Source: Limnanthes douglasii subsp. nivea
Lineage: Eukaryota; Streptophyta; Magnoliopsida; Brassicales; Limnanthaceae
DNA length: 64,000 bases
Direction of reading: 5' to 3'
NCBI GenBank assembly: GCA_036936605.1
Contig: JAUPFV010000001.1
Coordinates: forward strand, 168,912,643-168,976,642
Both the position numbers and the translations under genes were made by a program. This document shows, piece by piece, positions 35,081 through 46,425 of the stretch (positions are counted from its first letter, which is position 1; every line of letters starts with the position of its first letter). Under the pieces are notes generated by a model. That model did no database searches. It had not been told where the DNA came from and saw only the letters and a list, made by a program, of their open reading frames with translations.

Positions 35081-35466
35081 TCGCACATTCTTTTAGATTT
35101 AATGTGTTAAATAATTTCCATTGGTACTCATGTAATATTCTCGATACACCACGCAAACACATTCATATATTCAGATAAAAAGAATATTAATATCTCTCTT
35201 ATACATTGTGATAACAACATAGCGATTTTAAATTTCTTTCCGTTTGGGAAAATGTAGAGTTCAATGTTCTCGCCGAGTATTATCGAAATGAGGTTTCCCT
35301 CGGATCATCCATAACATCGGATTCTAAAGTAGACCCCTATAATTGATATCTCTATTTTTTTTTTCAACACTCTTTATCTGCTTAGGAGCCAACGTACATG
35401 AATAACACTCTCTTGCTACCTTCTGGTTGCTCCAAACAACTCATACTTGGCTTCCAACCACATATT

Positions 35467-35960
35467 TTAGGCACTGATGGACTGTTGAGACAACTGCATG
35501 CATTCATGATAACCATGATCTGCTAAAATTACATTATAAAATGTTGGTTTGTTTGTCACTATAAATAATATATTTACATCCTTCTTAAAAGGCTCTCGGC
35601 CTAACACTACCTCCCTGTCGAATTCCATAACTACCGCGGTGGTAACCTCTGTAAATCTCAAATTTGTTTTGTCTGATCGGGGAATAATAGTTGGACTTGA
35701 TATATTTTATAGGTTGTCATGAACAAGATGTTAGCGGAGCTTCCGGTATCGATCAAAATCCTCTTAATGCATGCGATTCTTATCTCGGTTACCATTGACT
35801 TTTCATGAGGTCCAATTATCTCCCTCAAATTATCATCGTTGAAGATTAATATAGGAAATGGATTTCTATACAAATGGGTCAAAAACCCTCTTTTTTACCA
35901 AGTTTCCAAACTCACAGTGTTTCTTTTCCGGAAGACATTCATGACACATGACATTGTATC
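35467..35960 (-). pseudogene. Element 3 aspartic protease
   Basis: The block 35882-35658 has NPFPILIFNDDNLREIIGPHEKSMV and the active site RILIDTGSSANILFM, with D-T-G intact. A second block (35661-35467) carries FDREVVLGREPFKKDVNILFIV, matching the flap and hinge region of the element 1 protease. The blocks are in different frames. Confidence 0.78.
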
Positions 35961-35999
35961 TCCACCAAAACTATCAGTGATTTGAAAAAATTGAATCAG

Positions 36000-37960
36000 T
36001 TTTTTACGTTTCCTTGAACTTCGGGTTCGTCAACCATTATAATGATTGTTCTGTCAGGGTCAGAATCTAGATACTCCACCAACACATCAAACTCGCCACC
36101 AAGATCTGCTATAAGCATAATATTTTCTTGTTTTAGGAAAGTTATCACTATCTCCCTTCCTCATTGGTTACCTATTGAATTTGGCTGTAATGACCCAACT
36201 ACTTTCTTAACAAATGTTGTTAGCTTCTCATTCTCAACTAAAACTTGAATTTCTTTTTTTAAGGATATACAATATTTTGTATCATGGTCGACGTCCTCAT
36301 GGTATTTGTACTACCGATTAGACCGAACCTCCCTCGGCGTTTGCATCAAAAAAGGCTTTCTGAATAACATATTGTTTTGAGCTTTATCAAAAATAATGCC
36401 CACTCTCTCTGTTAGTTTTACACGATGATCAGGTCGGATATACTAATTTAATATTGGCCTTGTTGGCTGCTGGATATTAAGAGTCTGCTGGTTACGTCTC
36501 GGTCTTGATGGTGTTTGGTTCAGATTATTTTGTTGAAAAGCAGTCAAATGGTAAAATATTTGAATCGGTTCAGGCTGATAAACCAGAGCAAATGACTATT
36601 GATAAGAGATGAAGGGTGATTGTTGACAATTATGTTATCTTTGTTGGGGAATGGTGGCGCGTTCTGTCGCTTGAGTCTCTTATATGATTATTTACTTCTC
36701 AACTTGAATTAACGAAGCACCAAAAATTAAGGCATACTTTTTAGCAGCATTGTCTCTTAAGACTCCAGGGATAAGTTTTTGCATATACGCAACGCAAGTA
36801 ACATTTTTCTCGCATTACGCTAGACTAATTTTTTTCGTACAAAATGCCTGGTATACACCCTCAGGCTCTCTATGTTTTCCTATCTACATTGGATGAAACA
36901 TAGTCTAAAATATGTCAAAGCTTTTAATAGATCCCTTCGGTAGCCGATTATACCACTTTGACGTGTCTTCCTTGAAAGTTTAAGAGAAATAACAACATAG
37001 CAACTTGTCATCATTTTCAACGTTAAAATTTTAAATTGTTCAATATTGGTTCCCATCAAACATTTCCAGCTTTGAAATATCAAATCATTTTGGAAAACCT
37101 CATGCTAAAATTTTCGTGGACAAAGCAAATGTCCTCCAATTATGGCCTTACTTGTACTGATGACTCATCCGGCCTTCATTAACTAATGGTTAAATACCCT
37201 TCTCGAAATGATTTAGAAATTGGGCACTCATCCGGTAGTCAAAACTTTGTTTGACTGACAACCCCCTCTGGGATTATTGATTTACTACTAGCTTTGAGGG
37301 AAATTAGAATTGGCTATTGATTTCTATTTTTTTACCCTGCCTACTATCACTTCCATATCATTTGATTTTGACATTGGCGTTTGTTTATTTGTATAGCCTC
37401 ATAGCTTCTTCGAATCCAACACCTATCAGGATCCCCGATAATAGTCAGAATATCTTTGTAAACCCCGCTTCTTAGAATTTATCCTCCAATGATGATGGTT
37501 TCTCTTAAAAGAAGAAGATTTTCTTGAATCACAACAAGAATAATCACTTGAATTTGAAGGATCATAACAAAGTCTAGTCTTTCACTCATTTCTCAAAGTA
37601 TAACGACTTTGATGCCTCTCTTCCATATGTTTATCCTTTTACGGATTATCATATTCAATCTCATTACCCTTATAAGACTATTCCATTTGGAATTCTGATC
37701 GGACCCTCTTAGCTACTATCATCGCATTATTTTAAGTTTTAAGTTTAGTGATATCCTCTAGCTATTATTTTTGTTGTGCCACCAGAGCCGACTGCTCGAG
37801 TTTCTCTTCGTAAAAATGGTCATCGTAATATTTATTCTAAAACTATTGTTCTTAGAAACCTTCTTTGATCTCTATACTCTCGGTTGCAACTGTATACTCC
37901 TCTTGCATCTTAGTATTCATAATCATTCTAAAGAATTGTCAGACGTGCTTTGCTTTTCAG
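36000..37960 (-). pseudogene. Element 3 gag
   Basis: Words of the gag core (SWKCLMGTNIEQFK, FQGRHVKVV-NRLPKGSIKSFDIF-like) lie at 37083-36880, and a zinc-knuckle-like C/H cluster lies near 36270-36310 (K-YHEDVDHDTKYC-like). An Arg/Ser-rich stretch near 37400-37560 matches the Arg/Ser patch of element 1 gag. It is heavily decayed. Confidence 0.65.
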
Positions 37961-37994
37961 ATGGTTTTGGACGTTGAATCTGGGTATCAATCTT

Positions 37995-38013
37995 CTCCTA
38001 TTGTGGTTGCCAA
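37995..38013 (-). other. Degraded primer-binding site of element 3
   Basis: On the minus strand TTGGCAACCACAATAGGAG directly follows the LTR end ACTATCA. It aligns with the TGGCGCCGTCTGTGGGA type of element 1 with changes. Confidence 0.5.
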
Positions 38014-38387
38014 TGATAGTTTCAGAAATATCATAGGGGTTCTTAGGTCTAATATATTGAGAGAGTTAGATTCTTGATAACGACACGTGAATTTTAGAGT
38101 GAGAAGTTGTCAAAAGTTTTAATAGAATAATAATTGTTCACCTTATTCTAAAAAGGGTACATTTCCTTTTATAGTAATGGGGGTGGGCTCAAAATCCATA
38201 TGGTTGGTCTATGTTTTGCTATTCCATCCCATTGTTATAATACTATTAAGCATATTTACTCTTTATATATAATATACCCTCAATATTACATATTTGTTGG
38301 ACCTATTTCACAAGATATATATTGGACCAAATTAGCCCAATATTCTACTGGTTCGACCCGAGGTTCACATAAATCACACCCTTATCA
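38014..38387 (-). repeat. 5' LTR of element 3
   Basis: This 374-bp LTR reads TGATAG...CTTATCA on the plus strand. A near-identical 374-bp copy lies at 48287-48660, between the two units of the segmental duplication, and also carries the 13 bp of flank after the LTR (ATAGGTGTGAATG). Confidence 0.88.
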
Positions 38388-38400
38388 ATAGGTGTGAATG

Positions 38401-40640
38401 ATTATGATGATAGTGGAAATATTGGTACATAATATGTGTTGTTTATGAGTTCAGACATTGGGAAAAACTTTTGGGTACTCGTTATTGATGTTGCATACCG
38501 TATGTGTTAGCTTAAGCAGTGGGTTGATACTTACAAACCAATACAAGAAAATTTTTGTTTGAGGAATAATCATACATTGTTTGTTGGTGGGTTTGGTAAC
38601 GTCCTGATCATAATATTCGATGGTGTTGTCAGAATCCTGACATGTTGGCATGTTCATGGTTGAAGAGGAACATGATATCTCTTAGGGATCTAGAATCTTG
38701 GGGTTGCAAGTATAGTGAAAATGATGGTGTAACCAATGTGACAAAGAGTTCGATGGGGAGTATGAAACTGAGATTGGAAAATAGGCTTTACATTCTCCAT
38801 GGATTGTTGTTATGGGTGATGTTGCAATAGCATCATCAGAGAGTAACATAAAATGTTGACATGATCAGACTCAATTGTGGCATTAGTGCACTGATCATGT
38901 AAGTGAAAGAGGATCACTTGTTTTAGAAAAGAAGCATTTATTGAAATGGTATAAAGTAAAACAATTATGATTTTTTTAGTATTATATGTTTTGTAAACAA
39001 AATAGAGTGAAATTCAACAAGTCGGTTATAAGTAACATTAAAAAGACAATAGATTACATTCACTCAAACCTTTGGGTCCAGACATAAGTCCATCAAAGAG
39101 TAGGGCTACAGATTACATGAGTTTAATTGATTATCCAGAAATGGTGCGGCTTTATTTTTTTATAACCAAAGAGAAGGCATATTCAACCTTTGTCAAGCGG
39201 AAGATGATGATCGAGAAGCATACATGGAGAAAGATCAAACGTTTTAGGACATATAATGGGTAAGAATTTTGAAGTTGTGAGGTCAACGAGTAATTCTATA
39301 TTGAAGGAATAGTGCATCATTTCATATGTGCTAGAACACCACAACATAGTATGGTCGCATAAAGAATGAACGTAACGTATATGACAAGGCATGAAGCATG
39401 CTCTCGCATTCTGGTGTGGAAAAATATTTTTGGGCCAAATCTATTAATATAGTGTGTTACTTGGTGAACCGGTCTCCATTGATTGTATGACTCATTTTGA
39501 GATTTTGTATGGATCGCCAACTGGTTACAAACAATTGATGGTGTTCGGTTATCGTGCGTATGCTCATGTGAGAGATGGTAAACTTGAGATAAGGGCAAAG
39601 AAGTGCATATTCCTGGGATATACTTCTTGAGTGAAGGGATATAGGTTATGGTGTACCACTCCTAAATTTTCAGTTTTTCTCATTAGTAAGGACGTGACTT
39701 TTAATGACTCTACTTCGTTATACAGTCATAAGAATATAGGAGAAATGGTTGAATCATGATCGGTTATGAGTAAGCAACTGAAACTTGAAGTAGAATTGGT
39801 AATTATAAAGTCCAATAATTTTTATGGTCATGAGGTAGATCCAGGATCATGAGGTAAAGCGTCAGCATCAGATGATAGCAATGGTGATGGGCCCGAACCT
39901 AGCAACAACGTTATAGTATAACATTTGTCATAGAGAAAAATAAACCAGCAAAAAGGTATGCAAACTTGGTTTCATACGCTCTACTAGTTGTAGCAAAAGT
40001 TAAAATGCAAGAACCCAATAGTTATAGAAAAAATATAACAAGTTCAGATGCAGAATGGTGGATAAGTGATATGCTGAAATAAATTAAATCTCTTTATATG
40101 GAAGCTTGTTGAGAGAGCATCAATTCAGAAGTTTAAGTAAACTGGATTGGTGTTCGCAACATCAAAGTGAATTCCTTATAGGCATTTGGTGAGTTAGTTG
40201 AAGAGAAGTTTCTTTGTTGATAGTAAAAAAATGATATTTGTCTCACGAAAAAAAATTGGAATGAGTCGAGTAGTCTCAAGACTTAAATGACTGGTTATAC
40301 AAGAGTTCACAATGTACCTTGTGGATTTTGTGTTCACAATGTACCTTGTGGATTTTGTGTTCACAGTGTACCTTCTTATACCATTGGTGTCAACTGTTGA
40401 TAGCAATACACGCTTGATATAATCAGGCTATTGGACCCATTATATTTATTATCTCGAAAACTTATATGATATCAATTTATTCTCTTATAAATATATTTTT
40501 AGAAGTACAGGAAATATTTATACTAACTATAATAACTATAATGTAATTTTCTTCCATCCGAGTAATACATTTTATTATAACAATACCCATAGACATAGAT
40601 ATTATCGAATTTGTATTTTTTATATATTTTGTTTTATGTA
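38401..40640 (+). pseudogene. Ty1/copia pol relic
   Basis: Plus-strand frames follow a copia polyprotein. LKRNMISLRDLESWGCKYS and a LYILHG word (about 38650-38800) match the region before integrase. A WH-CTDHVSERG-like finger lies near 38880. RTPQHSMVA-RMN (39330-39370), CYLVNRSP and AYAHVRDGKLEIRAKKCIFLGYTS (39550-39630) match integrase. KRYANLVSYAL-like and EPNSYRKN-like words with an SSDAEWW-like end (39950-40070) match the start of RT. The RT body is missing. The end near 40540-40640, with CAATACCCATAGACATAG, resembles the end of copia LTRs. The insertion boundaries were not found. Confidence 0.75.
40305..40374. repeat. 27-bp tandem repeat, 2.6 copies
   Basis: GTTCACAATGTACCTTGTGG and its seven following bases start at 40305, 40332 and 40359, with one substitution in the last, partial copy. 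It lies at the 3' side of the copia relic. Confidence 0.93.
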
Positions 40641-41176
40641 TGAACCATTTACGGTGGATATCGAATCTTAATTTTATAAAAATTTGTTATGGTGTTTGTA
40701 TTTATAAATTTATAAACCATAACATATATTTTATAAAATTTTATAGTATTTAAAAAAAAGCAAAATTTATCTTTATTTTTTTAAATAATACTTTTAGTTT
40801 ATATTCTAATAAAAAAAATAATAGTAATATTTTCGAAAATATTCGGAAAAAAAAAAACAAATCTAATAAGGAGGTGGATAGAATTTGGTCTATTATTGAT
40901 ATGAAAAACATAATAAACTTTCACTTTAAGAGGTGCATGTATTATTAAACGCGGTATGTGTATTAATAATATTTGAAATAGGAGGGAAGAATATTTGATG
41001 TAATAAATTTGTTTGATGACATCAATAGATATAGGTGTGATTATGTAACTATTGAATTTTCCAAACTAAAGAAGAGAAGCAAATGCATACGTTTATTATG
41101 ATCCATAGACTTTGAGAGACTATAAATAAATAAATAAAATAAATATATAAATATATAAATATATAAAAATATATAA

Positions 41177-41255
<79 letters not shown>

Positions 41256-41533
41256 GGGATTTAAGTAACTAAATAGTAAAAGCTAGTTGGATAAAAAATA
41301 ATAATATAATAATAGTTGTTCTTGTATTGTAACTTGTATATATGTATTTATAGGTAGAAAGGGTTGTTGTTAGTAGTTCATTGCATATATATATATATAT
41401 ATATATTTGCAGGAGCCTTGTGGCCTCACTCACTCACTCACTCACTCGTGTCTCTTAGTCTCTTAGTCTGCTGATATATATGATTGAAGGGTTGTAAATT
41501 TGATAGAATAGAAGAGAATAGAATAGTATTGAA
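40641..41533. other. Region upstream of the MYB gene
   Basis: This AT-rich stretch holds a (TA)n microsatellite at about 41180-41245, a shorter one at 41385-41405, and a (CACT)n run near 41427-41447. It should include the MYB promoter and 5' leader. No specific regulatory element could be assigned. Confidence 0.4.
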
Positions 41534-43188
41534 ATGGGTAAGGGTAAGGGAAGAGCACCATGTTGTGATAAGAGTAAGGTGAAGAAAGGCCCATGGAGTC
41601 CTGCTGAAGATATGAGGCTCATCACTTTTGTGCAGGATAGATTCCAATTCGGTTTGGTCCATAAATTTTTAGAAAATAATGATTCAATTAAAATAATAAC
41701 GAAATAAATAATTAAGAAAACAAATAGTTCTAAGGTTTTATCCATTCGATTCTGTATTGAATTCTATCCATTACCAATATGTTTTCGAGTAACCAAAGAA
41801 TAATGATTTCATTGAAATCGTCAAATTCAACATTCAGTAGGTGAAACATAGTAATTTACAAATGACTATTTTGGTGTCAATGATTATGTATGAAATAGAC
41901 ATATTTACTGGTATGATATACTCCTACTTGCGTTTTAATATATACAGTACTATCTACTATCCTTTCTTTTCCTTCTATATTATCCAAATAGAACCAAAAG
42001 AAATTAAACACGCAGAGATTTTTCTCGAATGATAAACGAGTGTAGCTGCTATTGGAATGTCACAATCACTCTCTCTTTTTCGTGTCACAAATCAAATGAT
42101 ATTAGAATATTTGAACTTTTGTCGTTGAAAGCTTTGACTAAATCAAGTCTACATAGTTGTACACAGACAGAATTGTCTATTATCCATTTTGAGCCACAGA
42201 AGAGATAACAAAAAAAGTGGGTGCTTTTGACTAGTCAATTTTATAAACAAAATAAAACCAACCATATCGACTCAAGTCAAGTCTGAAAACATCGTTCACG
42301 CACCAACCTAAACTTTAAAGAAAAACACGTTTTCACAATAATACAAAATACTTCTATTAAGGTTCAATATTAATTGTTTTGTTTTATTTTTATTTTTATT
42401 GCAAAATTATGGATGGGTTTTAATAAATGAAATTATTTGTGTCATTATAGGTCTTATGCGATGCGGAAAAAGTTGCAGACCGCGTTGGATTAATTATCTA
42501 AGACCCGATGTCAAAAGAGGGAACTTCACTAAAGAAGAAGAAGAAGATGCTATAATCCAATTGCATCAAGCCCATGGAAACAAGTATACCTATCAATCTT
42601 CTTTATTATTTATATATGTAACGTTTTTAATAATATCAATTAATCAATTGATACTCTTTCAGATGGTCCAAAATTGCATCTTGTTTACCCAGCCGAACCG
42701 ATAATGAGATTAAGAATGTATGGAATACAACCCTAAAGAAGCGAAATTCGGACAAACTATTTAAAGAAACATCGTTACTAAATTCGCCATCTTCATATTC
42801 GTGCGAAAAGTGTAAGGAGACTACAAAACGTTCATGTTCCTCCATGTCATCGTCTACTTCAAGCAAACATGATTTACGAGTAGACATGGGAAAAGATGAG
42901 ACGGATATACTGTTAGAGTCTGATATTAATATCTGGGACATGTTAGAAGACAGCGGTTTAGAAACATCTGAAGCTCAAGTTCAGCCACATGAAACAGAGA
43001 CAAGCCCGGGTTCGAATAATGGTGCTGAATATAGTACGTGGTTTCGGCACTTAGAAAACGAGCTGGGGTTACATGAAACCATTGAAGAACCGTTTTCAAT
43101 GGAGACAAGTATGAACTCTGGCATTGAGACAGTGACGATGCCATATTTTCAAACATGGCCGTCTTCACCGCACAACTATATTATATGA
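41534..43188 (+). pseudogene. R2R3-MYB gene, subgroup 3-like, with defective exon 1
   Basis: Exon 1 starts at 41534 with [34 protein letters not shown], which contains helix 1 of R2. Exon 2 (42451-42583) gives [26 protein letters not shown]. Exon 3 (42663-43188) gives [27 protein letters not shown] followed by an acidic C-terminal region to the stop. Exons 2 and 3 have canonical splice sites (ATTATAG, GTATAC, CTTTCAG) at the conserved R2R3-MYB intron positions. The R3 repeat is complete. The N-terminus and R3 resemble subgroup 3 (MYB58/63/10/72), nuclear transcription factors linked to lignin or iron responses in Arabidopsis. The R2 segment after FVQ, including the second Trp and helix 2-3 (about 14 residues), is absent from both exon 1 and intron 1. 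A foreign-looking stretch begins at 41635. Without a legal donor in the right phase the gene is probably inactive. Confidence 0.8.
41635..41769. mobile_element. Possible MITE-like insertion in MYB exon 1
   Basis: The 135-bp segment begins GGATAGATTCCAATTCGG and ends with the near-complement ACAG-ATTGAATTCTATCC-like sequence, forming an imperfect terminal inverted repeat. It starts exactly where the MYB coding sequence stops matching its family. The inverted repeat is short and imperfect and no target-site duplication was found. Confidence 0.35.
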
Positions 43189-43490
43189 AGCCCGATCAAC
43201 TGTTTTGTACTAACGAAACAAAAAGAAATTATTATATAAGCTCGCCTATATAAACTAGTGTGAAACTAGAGATAAGTTGAAATAGAAGCCTCTCGCATAG
43301 ACTTTGGCTCACTCACACTCCAATTATCACAATTACAACTTTTTTGTAGCTGGATATACCACAATGGTCAAAGTGGTACCTGCTCGAGACCAACATGCTA
43401 CATTTAATGCCGGTACATGAATAAGAAGTTTGTAATAATTCACCGCAATCACAAGACCAGACAATTGAAAGAACCAATTGGAGACAACCA
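43189..43490. other. MYB 3' flank
   Basis: It contains the presumed MYB 3' UTR. No other gene is recognised. The left breakpoint of the segmental duplication is at its end (TTAGGCCATTC at 43491). Confidence 0.4.
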
Positions 43491-43623
43491 TTAGGCCATT
43501 CTTAATATTCTTACAACTATTTGAGGAATCATCCCTTGCTTGCACTCTATATAGTTATATAATAATAATAATCTTACAAGCATCCTGACGGCAAGCAGTA
43601 TTATCAAGTGACCTGATGATAAG

Positions 43624-45792
43624 TTAAGATAGCTCAACTATCTTTGCCTTCTTTTTAAATCGCTTGTTTGAACCGGAATTGCTTTTCTTTGATATTGGGA
43701 CTTTTACGTTTGAATCAGTTCTTTTAGCGTTGCTGTGATCGGCATCGTCACTACTTTGGCCAGCATCATCAGACTCGGATGAACTGCTGTTACCAGCCAA
43801 AGAAATTATCGGCTGATATCCAGCAACTGCAGCTTCAGCAGACGCAATAGCTTCGGGTGTATGCAAATCCGCTACACCCAACATTAAATCCTATATGTAA
43901 GGACAATCATCAAACCCTGAATCTAGAAAAAAAAAATCAAAGTACAAACAGGAATTTCAAGTTCAAAATCTGGGTTCAAACACGAAAATGTTGTCCGGTA
44001 TGAAATCTGGGTGGGTCCTATGATTGCACACTCAGTACAAAGACAATTCCAGTCAGATTCAGACATTGGAAAAAAACTAAATTCTCGTTGTGTACGAGGA
44101 AAACAAAATTACTTTAACAATACAAAAGTAGGTCAAAACCAGGTCGAATAAGGTCAAGCAGGTCGGTTCTGGGTTGTATGAATCACAGGCGGATCCGTAC
44201 ACACATGTGTCTCAAATCAGGAACAGCTATCAGTTACTACAAAATTTTGTCCAACCGTAATTGGATCTTTGTCATGCCTAATCATGAGAGTTGAAGCCGA
44301 GAAAGACTAACTGGATTACCATTTCAATGACTTGAGATTCATTTCCAGTGAGCACTTCAATATCATAAGCCCCTGAATTTTCCTGAATTAGATAACTAAA
44401 CATAAGGATTGAAAATGGAAATATAACTAGCTTTGTTTGTTACTCAACCGACCAAAATACATCCCTTTGCATCAAGTTCAAGCCTTTTATTAGCATCCCC
44501 CAAAATTCCTAAGAAATTTTGAACTTGCCCAAGAACTGTATAAATGACCAAAACGGTAACTACTTAATAAACAGGAAAATTTGCAAAACATTATAAAAAC
44601 GAAATACTATGTGCCATAGAGATATAACAGCAACAAAAATAGATAACACAAAGTTTTCTTAATAGAAAGAAAAAAAACATAGCAAGTAACGAAACTACCC
44701 CTTATCAACACTCTAGAATTCAATACCATTATAATTCCAAATTTGGGGTTTTGAAAATCTAGCTGTCTGGATCCTTACAGCCATGGTAGTCGATATTTGT
44801 ACATTGACTATATTCTAAAATCATGGTCTGGCCGTTTGAAAAACTTAGGCTCACAGTTGAACTTCAAAGGGAGAAACTGAAGGATATCCGGGAAAGAGTG
44901 ATACTGTACTATTATAGTGTGTTTGCACATCTACGGAAAAAACTTGCAAAATTGATGTTATCATGGAAAGAAACGTTGCATCTAATTGATATTGTTCATT
45001 ATTATGAGTACATGGATTCTCCACCATTCTCTCCGTAAAATGCAAACGACTGTTATATGCAATACAGTGAATCTGTTCGGCGTATCTTAGTTCAATTTTT
45101 TTTACGTTCAGTCACAAACTTGATGGCCTTTTAGGTCATACCTAGAATAGAGTGTTTATATCTCAAATTGCAATGGAGTAATGGCCTATCAAAGTACAAG
45201 ATGATATACTTCCATCAAAAGTATCCAAATAATAAGGTAAGTAATAAACTATAGTCCATGTTGTTTTTTGTATATTTCATGTACAGGTGCCTACAGGTGT
45301 TTCTTCTACATAAAAATCCATGGTCTATCTCCAACTAAGATATTATTTCACAAAATAACTCCAAAGCTACAACAAAACGAGCTAGCTAGCTAATCAGGCA
45401 TGTATATATACATAGATATAGAACCTAAACAATGCAATCTGAAGTATAATTTATAAAACAAAATTCGATAACTCTAAAAGCTAAGCAGTATTAGAAGAAA
45501 CAGATGTTAAAAAGTAGTTACCTTGGCTTTTAGGAACAGAGGAGATGGTCGGTTTTGTGTCAGGTTTAGCGGCTTGAGGGACAGGTTTCTTTTTGTTACA
45601 GATAAGAAGTGCAGATTCTGGAATTTTACGAATCAAAGAATCAAATTCCAGACGAAGACAATTTCATAGACAAAAAAAATAAAATCGGTTCGCAACTATA
45701 ATTGAAGAATAAGGCCTACCAGCAAGAGATAAAGAAGAAGATGAAGGATTGGTGTGCTCTAAATGCTGAAGATCTTTGCTCGTTCGTCCCAT
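43624..45792 (-). pseudogene. NOPCHAP1-like gene (DUF4598 family), copy A
   Basis: Five exons can be read on the minus strand: 45720-45792 (ATG 45792), 45522-45617, 44465-44535, 44320-44382 and 43624-43890, giving about 189 codons. The product starts MGRTSKDLQHL. It then has SALLICNKKKP, VLGQVQNFLGILGDANKRL, NESQVIEMDLMLGVADL, an acidic Ser/Asp tract and a basic KKSNSGSNKRFKKKAK tail. The LLI...QVQ-FL...ANKRL...VIEMD pattern matches the DUF4598/NOPCHAP1 family, small chaperone factors acting in box C/D snoRNP (NOP58) assembly with the R2TP complex. The donor after exon 3 reads GGATGT where copy B has GTATGT, so correct splicing is unlikely. The nearest GT adds 4 nt and shifts the frame. All other splice sites are canonical. 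Confidence 0.72.
44823..45038 (+). pseudogene. Unrecognised ORF in intron 2 of NOPCHAP1-like copy A
   Basis: Seventy-one residues from MVWPFEKLRLTVELQREKL to MDSPPFSP lie on the strand opposite to the host gene, inside its 986-bp intron 2. The copy B version has the same frame extended to 103 residues, because the TAA here is TCA there. The content is rich in Leu, Lys and Tyr, without a domain I recognise. It could be an exon of a gene fragment or chance. The differences between copies look like the background rate. Confidence 0.25.
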
Positions 45793-46006
45793 TCTTCTCC
45801 AAACCTTGGCTAGGGTTGTGCAGAGCTTAGTTAAACCCTCTCTTATCGTTCACATATAAATAAAATAAGATATAAATAGGCTTAACTTCAACTCACAAAA
45901 GGCTTCAATTTAGGAATATATTATGGTTTTATTTTTAAGGGAAATTAAACCCTTCTTTTTTAAAATAAAAGTGGCTGCGATTGCAAAGACATGGTACATA
46001 GATGAG

Positions 46007-46216
46007 TTATCCCTCTGGAGATGGAGCAACTGCGGGTGCTGGTGTTGCTTCATCATCATTCATGATCTTAAATTTCTTGATCATCTCGTTAGCAATCAGT
46101 TCATTAGCTTTGTCTGTCGGGTGATATTCATCCCAAAACACATATTTGCTTCTGTCTTTACATAATGTTGATGCCGGTAAACAAGTAAGCGCTGGTCTGA
46201 TCCTCCCAAAAGACAA
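46007..46216 (-). pseudogene. GDSL esterase/lipase last exon, copy A
   Basis: The minus-strand frame reads SFGRIRPALTCLPASTLCKDRSKYVFWDEYHPTDKANELIANEMIKKF and ends with an Ala/Pro-rich tail at 46007. The RSKYVFWDEYHPTDKAN segment is block V of plant GDSL lipases and holds the catalytic Asp and His (D-x-x-H). The nucleophile Ser block and all earlier exons are absent. The upstream DNA turns into unrelated sequence and a tRNA piece. It lies 214 bp upstream of the NOPCHAP1-like start, in the same direction. It is a fragment without activity. Confidence 0.82.
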
Positions 46217-46346
46217 GGCGAATCTGCGTTATTAAATCCTGTACTAACACACTATAGTTGTTAAAATCAAAGAAAATGGGAGAGATCTAATTGAACTAGG
46301 ACCCTGTCATGGTATAAATACATCCCTAGCATATTACGCAAACAAA

Positions 46347-46395
46347 GCTTTCATAGCTCAGTTGGTTAGAGCACCCGTTTAGTAAGCGGGAGGTC
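46347..46395 (+). pseudogene. Truncated tRNA-Thr(AGT), copy A
   Basis: GCTTTCATAGCTCAGTTGG and the following bases give the acceptor 5' strand, the D arm (box A intact) and an anticodon stem-loop CCCGTTTAGTAAGCGGG with anticodon AGT. The variable region GGAGGTC follows. The T arm (box B) and the 3' acceptor strand are missing. From 46396 the sequence is ATAAGGGAAATTAAACCC. Without box B and the 3' strand it cannot make a tRNA. Confidence 0.88.
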
Positions 46396-46425
46396 ATAAG
46401 GGAAATTAAACCCTAAGTATTCATT

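Larger units (their letters stand above)
29620..38387 (-). mobile_element. Element 3: decayed Tat-type Ty3/gypsy retrotransposon
   Basis: Pol domains run right to left from gag near 37100 to the integrase end near 31800. The 5' LTR is at 38014-38387, with a primer-binding-site relic beside it. A plus-strand antisense ORF lies at 30690-31800. The left LTR survives only as ~60 bp at 29620-29680 that match the end of the right LTR (CCCAATATTCTACTGG). The plan is the same as element 1, and the two LTR families are related (shared AAAAAGGG and TTTTATAGTA words). It is interrupted by many stops, a triplicated pol segment and a duplicated integrase segment. Confidence 0.85.

Noticed and set aside
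46347..46395. Functional tRNA-Thr gene
   Set aside because: The T arm, box B and the 3' acceptor strand are missing, and the next bases do not complete the cloverleaf.
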